Counted from the stretch's first letter, positions 6,660 to 17,355 are shown. The stretch is 64,000 bases of DNA from Bacillus sp. FJAT-45350 (GCF_002335805.1 NZ_NISU01000001.1:2116079-2180078); one strand, 5' to 3'. Numbers and translations: made by a program. The notes: a model not told the origin generated them from the sequence alone.

Positions 6660-9221
6660 TTAGATTCGCAGTACATTTTTCATCGTTTCAATTAATTCTC
6701 TTTTTTTTATTGGCTTACTTAGGTGAAGATCACAACCAACATCTAATGATTTTCTTTTATCTTCTTCTAAAGCATACGCTGTTAACGCTAGAATTGGAGT
6801 GTGGTGTCGATGTTGTACTTTTTCCCACTCACGTATCTCCTTAGTCGCTGTATATCCATCTTTTACTGGCATTTGCATATCCATTAAAATAAGAGCGTAC
6901 TTATTTTGCTTGGCTTTTATTACTGCTTCCTCACCATTTTCTGCAATATCAATAACATAAGGTTCCTTCTTTAAGAATGCTAGAATTAGTTTACGGTTAT
7001 CTTCCACATCTTCAACTAATAAAAGCCTAGTGGAATTTTGTTTCTCTATCGATAAAGGAGACGTATCAACTGTTGATTTAATTGTAGTAACGTTTGTTTT
7101 TAATAGATTAGACTGAGAGAAGGCTTGATTTAGCTTCATAAACAACTCTGCTTTTTTTATTGGCTTAATCATATACCATGTAATGCCTAGAGATTGGATT
7201 TGTTCCATCTCTTCCTTCCGATAATCAGATGTAAGCATAACCATTGGTGTACCTTCAATTTCACGTTTTTTAATTAAATGCTCTGCCATCTCCAACCCAC
7301 TCATGTTTGGCATAAGATTATCTATTAATAAAAGCTCAAAAGCCTGATTTTCCTGCTGTGCTTTACGAATCATCTCAATACCCCGTACTCCGTTACTAGC
7401 CTCAAATATCGAGAAACCATGTGGTTCAAGCATTTTTTTTATAATTAGACGGTTCGTATGATTATCATCTACAACTAATACTTTCAATCCATCAAAAGAA
7501 TGTAACTTACTAGGAATCTGTTTGTCATCTTCTACTAGACTATCCTCAAGTTCAACAGTGAAATAGAACGTCGTCCCTTTCCCTTTTTCACTTTCTACCC
7601 ATATTTCACCACTCATCATTTCTATAATTCTCTGAGAAATAGTTAAACCTAAGCCTGTACCCGCATATTTTTTCGTTGTTGATGAATCCACTTGATAGAA
7701 ACGATCGAATATTGAATTTAAAGTGTCTTGGGACATCCCAATTCCAGTATCGCGAACTTCAAATATAATATTTCCAGACCGATTTCCTTGATATGGTGAA
7801 ACAGAAACAACTACTTCCCCATTCTCTGTGAATTTAAGCGAGTTTCCAACAAGATTAGTAATTACCTGCTTCAGGCGTTCTCCATCACCGATATATGTCC
7901 GGGTAAGATCGACACTAATATCGTAAACGATTTCAAGTCCCTTTTTATGTGCACTTAAGAAAAAGATATCGACTGCCTGTTCTACTGCGTCACTAATTGA
8001 AAAAGGTCCATTCACTAAATTCATATGACCTGCTTCAATCTTTGCCAAATCCAGAATATCATTAATAATAGTTAATAATGAATTTCCTGATTTTTTAAAG
8101 ATATTAATGTATTGCCTTTGCTCTTTCGAAAGCTCACTATCACCTAAGAGCTCTGCAATACCTATAATTGCATTTAAGGGAGTTCGAATCTCATGACTCA
8201 TCGCAGATAAAAACTCACTTTTCGCCTGATTCGCTTGCTCTGCTTCTTTTTTAGCTTGTGCTAGCAATTCTTCTGTGTGCCTTCTTTCTGTGATATCAAC
8301 TAAAATACCGTTAAAAATAATATTTCCGTCTGTTGATTTTACTGGTCTTGCAGTACCTTGCCACCATTTTAATTCACCTGTTGTCTTTTTCACTAGGCGC
8401 CCTTCAAAGTTCCAGGAAGAGCATGAGGTGGTAGCATCATGAAGTGATTGAAAAAAGCTTTCTTTATCACTAAAATAAACCGAATCGAATACCTGCTCCA
8501 TATCCTCAGTTACTTCCCGCGCCTCATAACCAAAAAGTTCTTTAATTTTTGGACTAATATAGTTCATTTGCCAACTTCCATCATTCTTTGCAATTGATTG
8601 AAAAATAACCCCAGGTACATTGACAACCATATCCTCAAATTTGGTTTCACTATCTTTACGTTTCTCTTCCTCTTCAAAACGTTTAATAGTAGCTCCTAGA
8701 CTACTCGTCATTAAGCGAAGAGCTGCATCATTCACATTTTTCCAATCAGTCTTAACAGCATCCATAATCCCAAGAAAGCCCCATAACTCCTGCCCTATAC
8801 TAATAGGTACTAATTGATGAGAAAGGACATTTTTATTTTCTAATCGTGTTTTCGTTGCTTCAGGGAGCTTTTCAATTTCAAAATTGACAATTTCTCCTGC
8901 TCTCAAAAGATTAATCTGTTTTTCCGTTCCAGCCTTTTTTATTACAACATTTTGTTCGTCTGAATGGTGAATCGTTGGAGAAACTCCCTCAGCTACCCAT
9001 TCATAACGCATACTACAGGCTGGTTCATTTGTTTCAGGATGTGTATGGATTTCAAAAATAAATATTCGCATTGCACATAGTGATTCTCCAAGGGCTTGTA
9101 GTGCAAAGTTCATTCCTTCTTGTATATTTTCTGAAACTAGCAATTGATTTGATGCTTTTCCGACTCCACTTAATAATTGTTCGTATTGCTTTAATAGTTG
9201 TGTTGATTGATACTGAACCAT
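6660..9221 (-). CDS. Hybrid sensor histidine kinase (GAF-PAS-HisKA-HATPase-REC-REC)
   Basis: About 853 residues, cytosolic (no membrane segment). A GAF-like N-terminus (about 20-190) is followed by a PAS/PAC domain (about 200-320, ending DITERRH). The HisKA dimerisation box is SHEIRTPLNAIIG. The HATPase_c domain has N box (ITNLVGNSLKFTENG), G1 (DTGIGM) and G2 (GTGLGLTIS). Two receiver domains have phospho-acceptor Asp in LLIDNLMP and LILMDMQMP, each followed by the conserved Lys (IKPIKK, LSKPIKK). All phosphotransfer residues appear intact. No HPt domain or output regulator is adjacent, so its partner is elsewhere. Start chosen at ATG 9221 (AGGTGAGGGG upstream), with GTG 9233 as alternative. 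Confidence 0.9.
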   Translation of the reverse strand: MVQYQSTQLLKQYEQLLSGVGKASNQLLVSENIQEGMNFALQALGESLCAMRIFIFEIHTHPETNEPACSMRYEWVAEGVSPTIHHSDEQNVVIKKAGTEKQINLLRAGEIVNFEIEKLPEATKTRLENKNVLSHQLVPISIGQELWGFLGIMDAVKTDWKNVNDAALRLMTSSLGATIKRFEEEEKRKDSETKFEDMVVNVPGVIFQSIAKNDGSWQMNYISPKIKELFGYEAREVTEDMEQVFDSVYFSDKESFFQSLHDATTSCSSWNFEGRLVKKTTGELKWWQGTARPVKSTDGNIIFNGILVDITERRHTEELLAQAKKEAEQANQAKSEFLSAMSHEIRTPLNAIIGIAELLGDSELSKEQRQYINIFKKSGNSLLTIINDILDLAKIEAGHMNLVNGPFSISDAVEQAVDIFFLSAHKKGLEIVYDISVDLTRTYIGDGERLKQVITNLVGNSLKFTENGEVVVSVSPYQGNRSGNIIFEVRDTGIGMSQDTLNSIFDRFYQVDSSTTKKYAGTGLGLTISQRIIEMMSGEIWVESEKGKGTTFYFTVELEDSLVEDDKQIPSKLHSFDGLKVLVVDDNHTNRLIIKKMLEPHGFSIFEASNGVRGIEMIRKAQQENQAFELLLIDNLMPNMSGLEMAEHLIKKREIEGTPMVMLTSDYRKEEMEQIQSLGITWYMIKPIKKAELFMKLNQAFSQSNLLKTNVTTIKSTVDTSPLSIEKQNSTRLLLVEDVEDNRKLILAFLKKEPYVIDIAENGEEAVIKAKQNKYALILMDMQMPVKDGYTATKEIREWEKVQHRHHTPILALTAYALEEDKRKSLDVGCDLHLSKPIKKRELIETMKNVLRI

Positions 9222-9327
9222 ACGTCCCCTCACCTTAATTTACATTTTTTATCATTAATTTGATTATACATGAATTTATGTTGTAAGTATTTAGCCAACC
9301 ACTTTCTATAACGATAAAATAAAATGT

Positions 9328-9358
9328 AAAAAGCCATCCCCAATAGGATGACTTCTTT
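9328..9358 (-). terminator. Terminator of the renalase-like gene
   Basis: On the minus strand AAGTCATCC pairs with GGATGGCTT and runs into a T tract. It lies 10 bases past the stop codon. Confidence 0.8.
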
Positions 9359-9367
9359 ACGCGTTTA

Positions 9368-10381
9368 TTAATGTTGTTTTAAAATCCAATTAACCCCACT
9401 TAACCCTGATAAAATCGCACCTTCAACTTTTCCTCGTTTAAAAATATCTCCTGTAAATACTACTGGAGCAGGTGTTACTGTACCTAAATACTCCTCTGGA
9501 TGTAAAATTTCAGGCTTTGAATATAACCAACGCATTAACTGCCTTTTTTCAATGATTTCACCCTCACCCAGTAAAGGCTTAACTGCTTCAATCAGCTCAT
9601 CTAAAATTTCTTCACTATCTCTTTCATAATTGTATTTAGACCATTGTTCAGAGCCATGTATTGTTACAACTGTAGATTCTGAGATTCCTTTTTGTTCATT
9701 ATCTCCAATGAACGCTAGCATACCTTCACCTACTTGAATCCCACCTGGACTAGGAATAGTTGTTCGTTTATCTAGTGCCACAATTGCACATAAGCAAGGA
9801 TAATAAGATACATCATTCAGCTCTTTGATCACTTTTTTCTCAAGCTTTACACCACCCGCTTCAAGTAGTTGCTGCGATTGTGGAACAGGAGCGGTTAATA
9901 TTAGCTTGTTAGCTTTGTAAGTAACCTCTTCACTGCAACTAGTATCAATTGCAGTTACTTTCCAACGTCCATCTATTTCACTAATTTTTTCTACCTTTTG
10001 ACCTACAACTGTATGTAAATCCTTTGCAATATCCTTCATAAGAGCATTCATACCATTTGTTCCAACATATCGAGGATATCCATCGTGTTCAACAGCAATT
10101 GATTTCCCTTCCATTTGATGAAATCCATTTGACCACACGTTAATTAAATCTTTCTCTTTCCAATTTTGTACAAGTGTCTTCATTGTTTCACTTCTTGCCG
10201 TAAAAAACTGAGCACCGTGGTCAGCCTTACCACCAGCAATTCGGCGTGTCGCCATGCGTCCCCCTACACTTCTCCCTTTATCTAACACAATGTAGCTAAT
10301 TCCTTGTTCCTTACATGTTTGTGCTGCCATTAAACCTGATAGACCAGCCCCAACAATAAGCACCTCAAATTGATTATTCAT
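9368..10381 (-). CDS. Renalase-like FAD/NAD(P)-dependent oxidoreductase
   Basis: A 337-residue flavoprotein. The N-terminal dinucleotide motif VLIVGAGLSGLMAAQ is followed by LDKGRSVGGRMATRR and ADHGAQFFTAR, a combination typical of bacterial renalase-like proteins (related to amine oxidases). The C-terminal FAD contact is VVFTGDIFKRGKVEGAILSG. Characterised bacterial renalases oxidise 2-/6-dihydro-NAD(P) isomers, so a metabolite-repair role is plausible but inferred. It is monocistronic, with GAGGGG before the ATG and its own terminator. Confidence 0.8.
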   Translation of the reverse strand: MNNQFEVLIVGAGLSGLMAAQTCKEQGISYIVLDKGRSVGGRMATRRIAGGKADHGAQFFTARSETMKTLVQNWKEKDLINVWSNGFHQMEGKSIAVEHDGYPRYVGTNGMNALMKDIAKDLHTVVGQKVEKISEIDGRWKVTAIDTSCSEEVTYKANKLILTAPVPQSQQLLEAGGVKLEKKVIKELNDVSYYPCLCAIVALDKRTTIPSPGGIQVGEGMLAFIGDNEQKGISESTVVTIHGSEQWSKYNYERDSEEILDELIEAVKPLLGEGEIIEKRQLMRWLYSKPEILHPEEYLGTVTPAPVVFTGDIFKRGKVEGAILSGLSGVNWILKQH

Positions 10382-10607
10382 TTTTTACCCCTCTCATCCA
10401 TTGGTAAATCAAGATCTTCTAAAATTGTAACAGATCAACATTAATGGTCAACTAATAGTCATACAACTAGAAAATGTGTAGAACCATTTTGAGAAATTTA
10501 CCTTTATCTATTAATAAAAATTTAGTATTATTAATAGTGTTGTCTATTAATATACTGATTCTATGAATCATTAGGAATAATGCGTAACTAGTTAAGGAGG
10601 GCATTAG

Positions 10608-11462
10608 ATGGAAAATGAAAATAAGCAAATACAGCCTTCTAATAAAAAGAACACTGCTTCAGAATTCTGTTTAAAAATTGTCAATCATGCTGCTTTCTCA
10701 GCAACAGTTATAACACTAATTCTTATAAATGCGATTGTTGTTGGTTTAGAAACTTACCCAAATCTTTATCAAACACACATGGAATGGTTTGAATATGCCG
10801 ATAGAGTCCTATTATGGATATTTACAGTTGAAATAGCTTTGAGATTAATAGCTACAACACCGACCAAAAAGTTTTTTACAAATAGTTGGAACTGGTTTGA
10901 CTTTATTATTGTAGCAAGTGGACATATTTTTGTAGGAGCACATTTTATTACAGTGCTTCGTATACTACGTGTTCTTCGTGTATTGCGTGCAATATCAGTC
11001 ATTCCATCCTTGCGCCGTCTAGTAGACGCGTTATTATTAACAATTCCTGCTTTAGGAAACATTCTTATTTTAATGAGCATTATCTTTTATATTTTTGCTG
11101 TTACTGGTACGATGCTATTTGCAGAAGTTGCACCCGAATATTTCGGTAACTTACAACTATCCTTATTAACACTTTTCCAAGTAGTTACACTAGAATCATG
11201 GGCAAGTGGAGTTATGAGACCGATATTTGAACAGCTTACTTGGTCTTGGATTTATTTTGTACTCTTTATCCTAGTTGGGACCTTTATTGTCTTTAACCTC
11301 TTTATTGGAGTTATTGTAAGTAACGTCGAAAAGGCAAATGAATTAGAACAAGCTGATATTAAAAAGGCTGAAAAAGATGAGAAGAAACAAGAAATGGCAG
11401 ATTTAAAACAAGAAATACGTGAATTGAAGGAAATCGTTTTACGGTTAGAGAAAAAGCACTGA
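10608..11462 (+). CDS. ncbA: Voltage-gated sodium channel, NaChBac/NavBP type
   Basis: A single-domain six-helix channel of 284 residues that should assemble as a tetramer in the membrane. S1-S3 run about residues 30-115. S4 is RILRVLRVLRAISVIPSLRR with Arg at every third position, the voltage sensor. S5 lies at about 145-165. The pore loop has the selectivity filter TLESWAS, the Na+-selective signature of NaChBac, and S6 is FIVFNLFIGVIVSNVEKA. A C-terminal coiled coil of Lys/Glu heptads follows (about 240-284). In alkaliphilic Bacillus the homologue (ncbA) supports motility and pH homeostasis through Na+ re-entry. The gene stands alone with AAGGAGGG before the ATG. Confidence 0.95.
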   Translation: MENENKQIQPSNKKNTASEFCLKIVNHAAFSATVITLILINAIVVGLETYPNLYQTHMEWFEYADRVLLWIFTVEIALRLIATTPTKKFFTNSWNWFDFIIVASGHIFVGAHFITVLRILRVLRVLRAISVIPSLRRLVDALLLTIPALGNILILMSIIFYIFAVTGTMLFAEVAPEYFGNLQLSLLTLFQVVTLESWASGVMRPIFEQLTWSWIYFVLFILVGTFIVFNLFIGVIVSNVEKANELEQADIKKAEKDEKKQEMADLKQEIRELKEIVLRLEKKH

Positions 11463-11489
11463 GCAAAAATTTGCTCAGTGCTTTTTTTG
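11453..11489. terminator. Bidirectional terminator between ncbA and the aspartokinase gene
   Basis: AGCACTGAGCAAA (11455-11467) pairs perfectly with TTTGCTCAGTGCT (11470-11482). A runs and T runs flank it on both sides, so it can end both convergent transcripts. The left arm overlaps the ncbA stop codon. Confidence 0.92.
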
Positions 11490-11496
11490 TTTATAC

Positions 11497-12870
11497 TTAT
11501 TGAATGCAATTCTCTTTACAAGCTCCGAAGAATTCTTTATATAGTTCACTAACTGCGCGGTCAGCGTCCTCTTCATGAACACCAAATACTAAACTAACTT
11601 CTGATGATCCTTGGTTAATCATTTCAATATTTGCTTCAGCTCGGTAAAGTGCATCTGTTGCTCTTGCTGCAATACCAACTGTATTATGCATGCCTTCACC
11701 TACGATCATAATCATCGCAAAATCACGCTCGATGAACACGTCATCAACCTCGAGCTCAGTTTTAATACGTTCAATGATGCGGTGTTCTTTTTCACCATCT
11801 AATTGAGCCTGTTCAAGGATAACTGATGTATCATCAATCCCTGATGGAATATGCTCATATGAGATACCTTCATCTTCAATAATTTGAAGTAAACGACGAC
11901 CAAATCCAACTTCACGATTCATTAAGTATTTACGAACGTAAATTGTACAGAAGCCCGAATCACTCGCAATACCGATAACTGGATTCGCTTCATATTCACG
12001 CTCAGCAATGATCATTGTTCCTCTGGCACTCGGATTGTTTGTATTCTTAATACATACAGGAATCTTCTTACGGAAAGCTGGGATTAATGCTTCATCATGG
12101 AAAACAGAGAAGCCAGCATAAGAAAGCTCTCTCATTTCACGGTAAGTCATTTTCATAATTTCTACAGGATTTTCAACCACTTTCGGGTTTGCTGCGTAAA
12201 CTGAATCTACATCAGTAAAGTTTTCATAAAGTTCCGCATCAATACCCGCTGCTAAGATTGAGCCTGTAATGTCTGATCCTCCACGAGGGAATGTCACGAG
12301 AGTCCCCTCAGGTGAGTAGCCAAAGAAGCCTGGGAAAATAAGAATTCCTGATTGCTCTCTTAATTGAAATAAATTGTCATATGCCTCTGGTAGTACTTGA
12401 GCATTTCCTGGTTCATCACTTACTAGTAAACCTGCCTTCAGTGGGCAAATATAGTGAGCTTCAATTCCACTACTTTGCAAATAGAATGCAATTAATTTTG
12501 CATTGTTATCTTCACCACTCGCTTTGATTAAATCCATAAACTTCCCTTGATTTGTTGTATCAAAGCTTAATCTTTCTTTTAAATCCGCCTCAATTGTTTC
12601 AATAATCTCATGAGATAGCTCTAAGCCCTTGGCTATATCTGCATAACGACCAACAACAGCTGCTAGTTCCTTTTCTGTGGATGCACCACTTAAGTGAGCT
12701 TCTCCTAATTGTATTAATAAATCCGTTACTTTCGTATCTTCGTCACTACGCTTTCCCGGTGCAGAAACGACAACTACTTTTCGTTCTGGATCGTCTGTAA
12801 TAATCGCTGATACCTTTCTAATTTGTTCCGCACTTGCTACTGATGAACCACCAAATTTTGCTACTTTCAT
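11497..12870 (-). CDS. yclM: Aspartate kinase (YclM/aspartokinase III type)
   Basis: Phosphorylates aspartate, the first step to lysine, threonine and methionine. At 457 residues it is longer than the LysC type (about 400) and like YclM. N-terminal VAKFGGSSVAS kinase motif, VVVSAPGKRSDED, FPRGGSDITGSILA, VYAANPKVV, then two ACT domains at the C-terminus (GIASDSGFCTIYVRKYLMNREVG and IMIVGEGMHNTVGIAARATDALYRAEANIEMINQ...). Tandem ACT domains imply allosteric feedback, which I cannot assign to one amino acid. It is monocistronic with GGGAGAAG before the ATG. I found no lysine riboswitch in its long leader region. Confidence 0.92.
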   Translation of the reverse strand: MKVAKFGGSSVASAEQIRKVSAIITDDPERKVVVVSAPGKRSDEDTKVTDLLIQLGEAHLSGASTEKELAAVVGRYADIAKGLELSHEIIETIEADLKERLSFDTTNQGKFMDLIKASGEDNNAKLIAFYLQSSGIEAHYICPLKAGLLVSDEPGNAQVLPEAYDNLFQLREQSGILIFPGFFGYSPEGTLVTFPRGGSDITGSILAAGIDAELYENFTDVDSVYAANPKVVENPVEIMKMTYREMRELSYAGFSVFHDEALIPAFRKKIPVCIKNTNNPSARGTMIIAEREYEANPVIGIASDSGFCTIYVRKYLMNREVGFGRRLLQIIEDEGISYEHIPSGIDDTSVILEQAQLDGEKEHRIIERIKTELEVDDVFIERDFAMIMIVGEGMHNTVGIAARATDALYRAEANIEMINQGSSEVSLVFGVHEEDADRAVSELYKEFFGACKENCIQ

Positions 12871-13394
12871 CTCTTCTCCCAGCTCCTATAATGTTTTATT
12901 TTAAAGTTTGTGAATACTCAAAAAAATCTCTTGGTATTGAGTCTAATTCGCTAATGTGTACAACCTTTGTCTCTATATTATATTGCACAACTAAGACAAC
13001 AAATTAACTCCTAACAAGCGTCGGACTCACTTCGCACTCGAGCTCCTTAAGTTGTTTTAAATTTACCATAGGGAAAATTTGTTTGCAAAGCTTCATAATA
13101 AGCCTTAATTGGGTTGTGCTGGTATATATCCCCTTCAGACTAACTGACAACGATATCGCTTAAAATTATCCTTATACAGTTACAATCACTCTTAAATGAT
13201 CGAGATATGGCACAACTCCTTTTCTAAAACAGATTAAATTTTATATTCTCTTTATTTATACTAAACTTCTTAGTAATTTTCATTATTTTTTAAAAATTAT
13301 ATCTATAATCTCCTTTTCTAAAGCAATAAGTATAGAAATCAACCTTTCTCAAAAGAATAATGGCAAGTAAAGTAAAAGACAGGAGTGAAGAACA
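12871..13394. other. 524-base intergenic region with divergent promoters
   Basis: No coding region or known RNA family is visible. On the minus strand a TATAAT-like box lies about 110 bases upstream of the aspartokinase start, without a clear -35. On the plus strand TATAAT at 13314-13319 could serve the CopZ-like gene 76 bases downstream, again with a weak -35. The segment around 13017-13055 is locally GC-richer (GTCGGACTCACTTCGCACTC) and stands out from its AT-rich surroundings. I cannot assign it. Confidence 0.4.
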
Positions 13395-13601
13395 ATGAAA
13401 ACAATTTCTCTACAAGTAGAAAAAATGAGCTGTGGTAATTGCCTTACAACTGTAGAAACGGCAATTAAATCAGTAGAAGGTGTAAATGAAGCAAAGGGAA
13501 GCTTAGAGGAAAAGACAATTAAAGTTCAATACAATGAAGAAATAGCGGATGTATCAGACTTTGTCGAAGCCGTTGAGGAGGTTGGTTATATCATCATATA
13601 A
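13395..13601 (+). CDS. copZ: Heavy-metal-associated (CopZ-like) domain protein
   Basis: 68 residues forming a single HMA fold. The metal site MSCGNC (CxxC) lies at residues 12-17, followed by VETAIKSVEGV and VEEVGY, as in copper chaperones. Such proteins bind Cu(I) and deliver it to a P-type ATPase in the cytosol. No copA or csoR gene is next to it, so the copper role is by family only. AGGAGTG precedes the ATG by 9 bases. No terminator was identified before the TPP riboswitch 130 bases on. Confidence 0.75.
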   Translation: MKTISLQVEKMSCGNCLTTVETAIKSVEGVNEAKGSLEEKTIKVQYNEEIADVSDFVEAVEEVGYIII

Positions 13602-13728
13602 CTCACTTCACTGTCAGACGTATCCTTTCAAAGTTAAATTAAGAAAATATTGTACATCCATTCACATTTACACAAAATTTTTCCTTGCTAGTATTCTTTC
13701 AATCTGTTAGGATAATATTGTAAATGAA

Positions 13729-13873
13729 GAAACGGGAGCTTGAGAGTAACAAGCTGAGAGGATAGCTGACACTGCTATCGACCGGGAACCTGATCTAGGT
13801 AATGCTAGCGGAGGGATTATTCTTAGGAATACGTCTATCTATTCGACCGCTTGCTAGCGGTCTTTTTGTTTTT
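13729..13873 (+). ncRNA. TPP riboswitch (THI element) with terminator, upstream of thiC
   Basis: The conserved core is present: ACGGGAGC (P2), CTGAGAGGA (J3-2/J2-4), GACCGGGAACCTGATC (P4-P5) and TAATGCTAGCGGAGGGA (3' core). A terminator follows at 13844-13873 (GACCGC, loop TTGCTA, GCGGTC, then T-rich). The 3' core GCTAGCGG resembles the terminator stem, so an antiterminator switch is plausible. Binding of thiamine pyrophosphate would stop thiC transcription. Confidence 0.95.
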
Positions 13874-13923
13874 TGACGACGTATCATCATAGTGTTTTAC
13901 TGTGTAAATATCCTAAAACCCCC

Positions 13924-15748
<1,825 letters not shown>

Positions 15749-15751
15749 GTT

Positions 15752-15785
15752 TAAACCCCTTTAGCCTTGACTAAAGGGGTTTTTA
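15752..15785 (+). terminator. Terminator after thiC
   Basis: AAACCCCTTTAG pairs with CTAAAGGGGTTT around CCTTGA, then a T tract. Located 4 bases after the stop. Confidence 0.93.
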
Positions 15786-15795
15786 AAATCATTTT

Positions 15796-16488
15796 TTAAG
15801 ACTGCTCTGCTGGCGTTTCGCCTGCTCCTGGTGTTTCATCTGCTCCTGGCGTTTCATCTGCCCCTGGAGTTTCATCTGCTCCTGGCGTTTCATCTGCTCC
15901 TGGCGTTTCGTCTGCCCCTGGAGTTTCATCTGCTCCTGGCGTTTCGTCTGCCCCTGGAGTTTCATCTGCTCCTGGTGTCTCGTCTTCTACTTCATCTTCA
16001 GGTACATCAATATAGCCCTGTTCAGCAAGGTTTCTAACTAAAGTAGCCATTTGTGCTCTAGTCATTTCTTCGTTAGGTGAAAACGTACCATCTGGTTTAC
16101 CTTTCATAATGTCATGGTCTCTAACCCACTCAATATCTTCAGTAAACCATTTTTCTTCTTCAACATCTGGAAAGTGACCTTTAAATGGTCTTTCCCCACG
16201 TGCAACACCTTGAGTAGTTCCAGGCGCTTCCATTATTCTAGCAGTACCTTGACCAGTACCACTTATACCATGAGTACCTTGTTTACTATGAATAGTAGAT
16301 CCTTGGGTACCTCTATTAGTTACTCCATGATTAATTGTTTGGTGCTGTGGTGCTGTTGGAGCTCCATGAACACCTACTCCAGTTGTTCCCTGTGTACCAT
16401 GAGTACCTTGTGCTCCCATATCACCACAACCAACTAAGCTTCCTGCAATAAATGTTGCTGCTGTTAAAGTCATTAATGATTTCTTCAT
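15796..16488 (-). CDS. Lipoprotein with one SLH domain and ETPGAD tandem repeats
   Basis: 230 residues. Signal peptide MKKSLMTLTAATFIAGSLVGCG has a lipobox LVGC. A Gly/Thr/His-rich low-complexity stretch follows (about 22-100, repeated GTQG and HGA words). One S-layer-homology-like unit lies at about 105-160 (FPDVEEEKWFTEDIEWV, GKPDGTFSPNEEMTRAQMATLV). The acidic tail has nine ETPGAD units. It would sit on the outer face of the membrane, and the SLH unit could contact wall polymer. Start chosen at 16488 because AAGAAGGG precedes it. A longer frame to 16539 is not needed. First of three tandem paralogues sharing the signal peptide. Confidence 0.75.
   Translation of the reverse strand: MKKSLMTLTAATFIAGSLVGCGDMGAQGTHGTQGTTGVGVHGAPTAPQHQTINHGVTNRGTQGSTIHSKQGTHGISGTGQGTARIMEAPGTTQGVARGERPFKGHFPDVEEEKWFTEDIEWVRDHDIMKGKPDGTFSPNEEMTRAQMATLVRNLAEQGYIDVPEDEVEDETPGADETPGADETPGADETPGADETPGADETPGADETPGADETPGADETPGAGETPAEQS
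15815..15985 (-). repeat. 18-bp coding tandem repeat (ETPGAD, nine units)
   Basis: Nine units of the type TCTGCTCCTGGCGTTTCA (plus-strand reading) differ at third codon positions only. Two copies of a 36-bp pair (GGCGTTTCG.. then GGAGTTTCA..) show higher-order duplication, which suggests recent growth by slippage or unequal crossing-over. Confidence 0.9.
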
Positions 16489-16628
16489 ATTTTCATCCCT
16501 TCTTAATTTAAATAGTGTTCTGAAAAAATTAAAATACACTAACTTCTCTAACCGACACTGTCAACGAATTTAGAATAAAAACGTAAAAAGAACTTTTCAT
16601 GGTTACTTAATACGCAATTTTATTTTCA

Positions 16629-17036
16629 TTAACGCATGCCTGCTTCAGGTGTTTGGTCAGGTACTCTGTTTCTTTCCCCTGCAGGAGATAAGACATTGTT
16701 ACGTTGTTCAATTGGACCTTCATGAGTCCCTCTCATTAAGCCACGATGACCATCAACATTTCTTTGTCCCATTTGGCCTTCTATACCTGGTCGACCTAAT
16801 CCAGGGTCATGAACTCCAGGGGTACCACGTAAAGTAGGATCAAATACTCCCGGTGTTGTTCCTGGACGGTTCATCATTGGATCGTGAGCACCTGGAGTTA
16901 CTCCTCGATCAAGATGGGTTGGTGCATCCTGTCGTTGCATGTTCATATTTTGACCTTCTACACCACCAGTTCCACAACCAACTAAGCTTCCTGCGATAAA
17001 TGTTGCTGCTGTTAATGATAAAATTATTTTTTTCAT
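16629..17036 (-). CDS. Low-complexity lipoprotein, paralogue 2
   Basis: 135 residues. Signal peptide MKKIILSLTAATFIAGSLVGCG (lipobox LVGC) is nearly identical to those of its two neighbours. The mature part is Gly/Pro/Arg-rich with repeated PGxHDP, TPGV and RPG words (TPGAHDPMM, TPGVFDPTL, TPGVHDPGL). The shared block NMQRQDAPTHLDRG.TPG.HDP also occurs in paralogue 3. No domain recognised. AGGAGGGGATGAAAAT precedes the ATG, as it does in paralogue 3. I found no function clue beyond surface location. Confidence 0.7.
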   Translation of the reverse strand: MKKIILSLTAATFIAGSLVGCGTGGVEGQNMNMQRQDAPTHLDRGVTPGAHDPMMNRPGTTPGVFDPTLRGTPGVHDPGLGRPGIEGQMGQRNVDGHRGLMRGTHEGPIEQRNNVLSPAGERNRVPDQTPEAGMR

Positions 17037-17159
17037 ATTTTCATCCCCTCCTACGCTATATGTTGTTCAGAGAGAAGAAAAATACTCTGACACATCTAAC
17101 CAATAGAACCTAAGAATATGAAAAGCAACACATTAAAAAGAAGATGTTCCAAAAGGAAG

Positions 17160-17295
17160 GCTTCTGAAAAAGTGTGATTTTCACTTTTCCAACAGTCTTT
17201 TTTACCTTTTAGACATCTTCGAAGCAATGTGCGAAGGAGCTACTAAGATGGGTTTTCTCAAGTAAGACGAATAGCGTTCCCAATTATTGCCCGAG
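17160..17295 (+). repeat. Dispersed structured element, degenerate copy C
   Basis: GCAATGTGCGAAGG (17224-17237) matches box 1 of the other copies, and ATTGCCC (17286-17292) resembles the closing box. A hairpin GAAAAAGTG, loop TGATTTT, CACTTTTC lies at the left. The internal hairpin is weak (ACTaAGA, loop TGGGTTT, TCTcaAGT). I treat it as a decayed relative of copies A, B and D. Together with the adjacent terminator it fills most of the 17037-17355 gap. Confidence 0.45.
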
Positions 17296-17303
17296 TTCGC
17301 TCT

Positions 17304-17337
17304 AAAAAACCCTTTAGCAATATATGCCAAAGGGTTA
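17304..17337 (-). terminator. Terminator of the third lipoprotein gene
   Basis: On the minus strand AACCCTTTGGCA pairs with TGCTAAAGGGTT (one mismatch) and runs into TTTTTT. Confidence 0.85.
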
Positions 17338-17355
17338 AATACAACACATAGCCTG

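Noticed and set aside
12871-13394. Lysine riboswitch or T-box before the aspartokinase gene
   Set aside because: The leader region is long, but I see none of the conserved L-box or T-box sequence blocks on the minus strand.
15815-15985. CRISPR-like regular repeat
   Set aside because: The 18-bp units are contiguous with no spacers, in frame with a lipoprotein gene and vary at third codon positions.
15831-16037. Plus-strand frame of Leu/Phe/His repeats
   Set aside because: It is the antisense shadow of the ETPGAD repeat of the lipoprotein gene.
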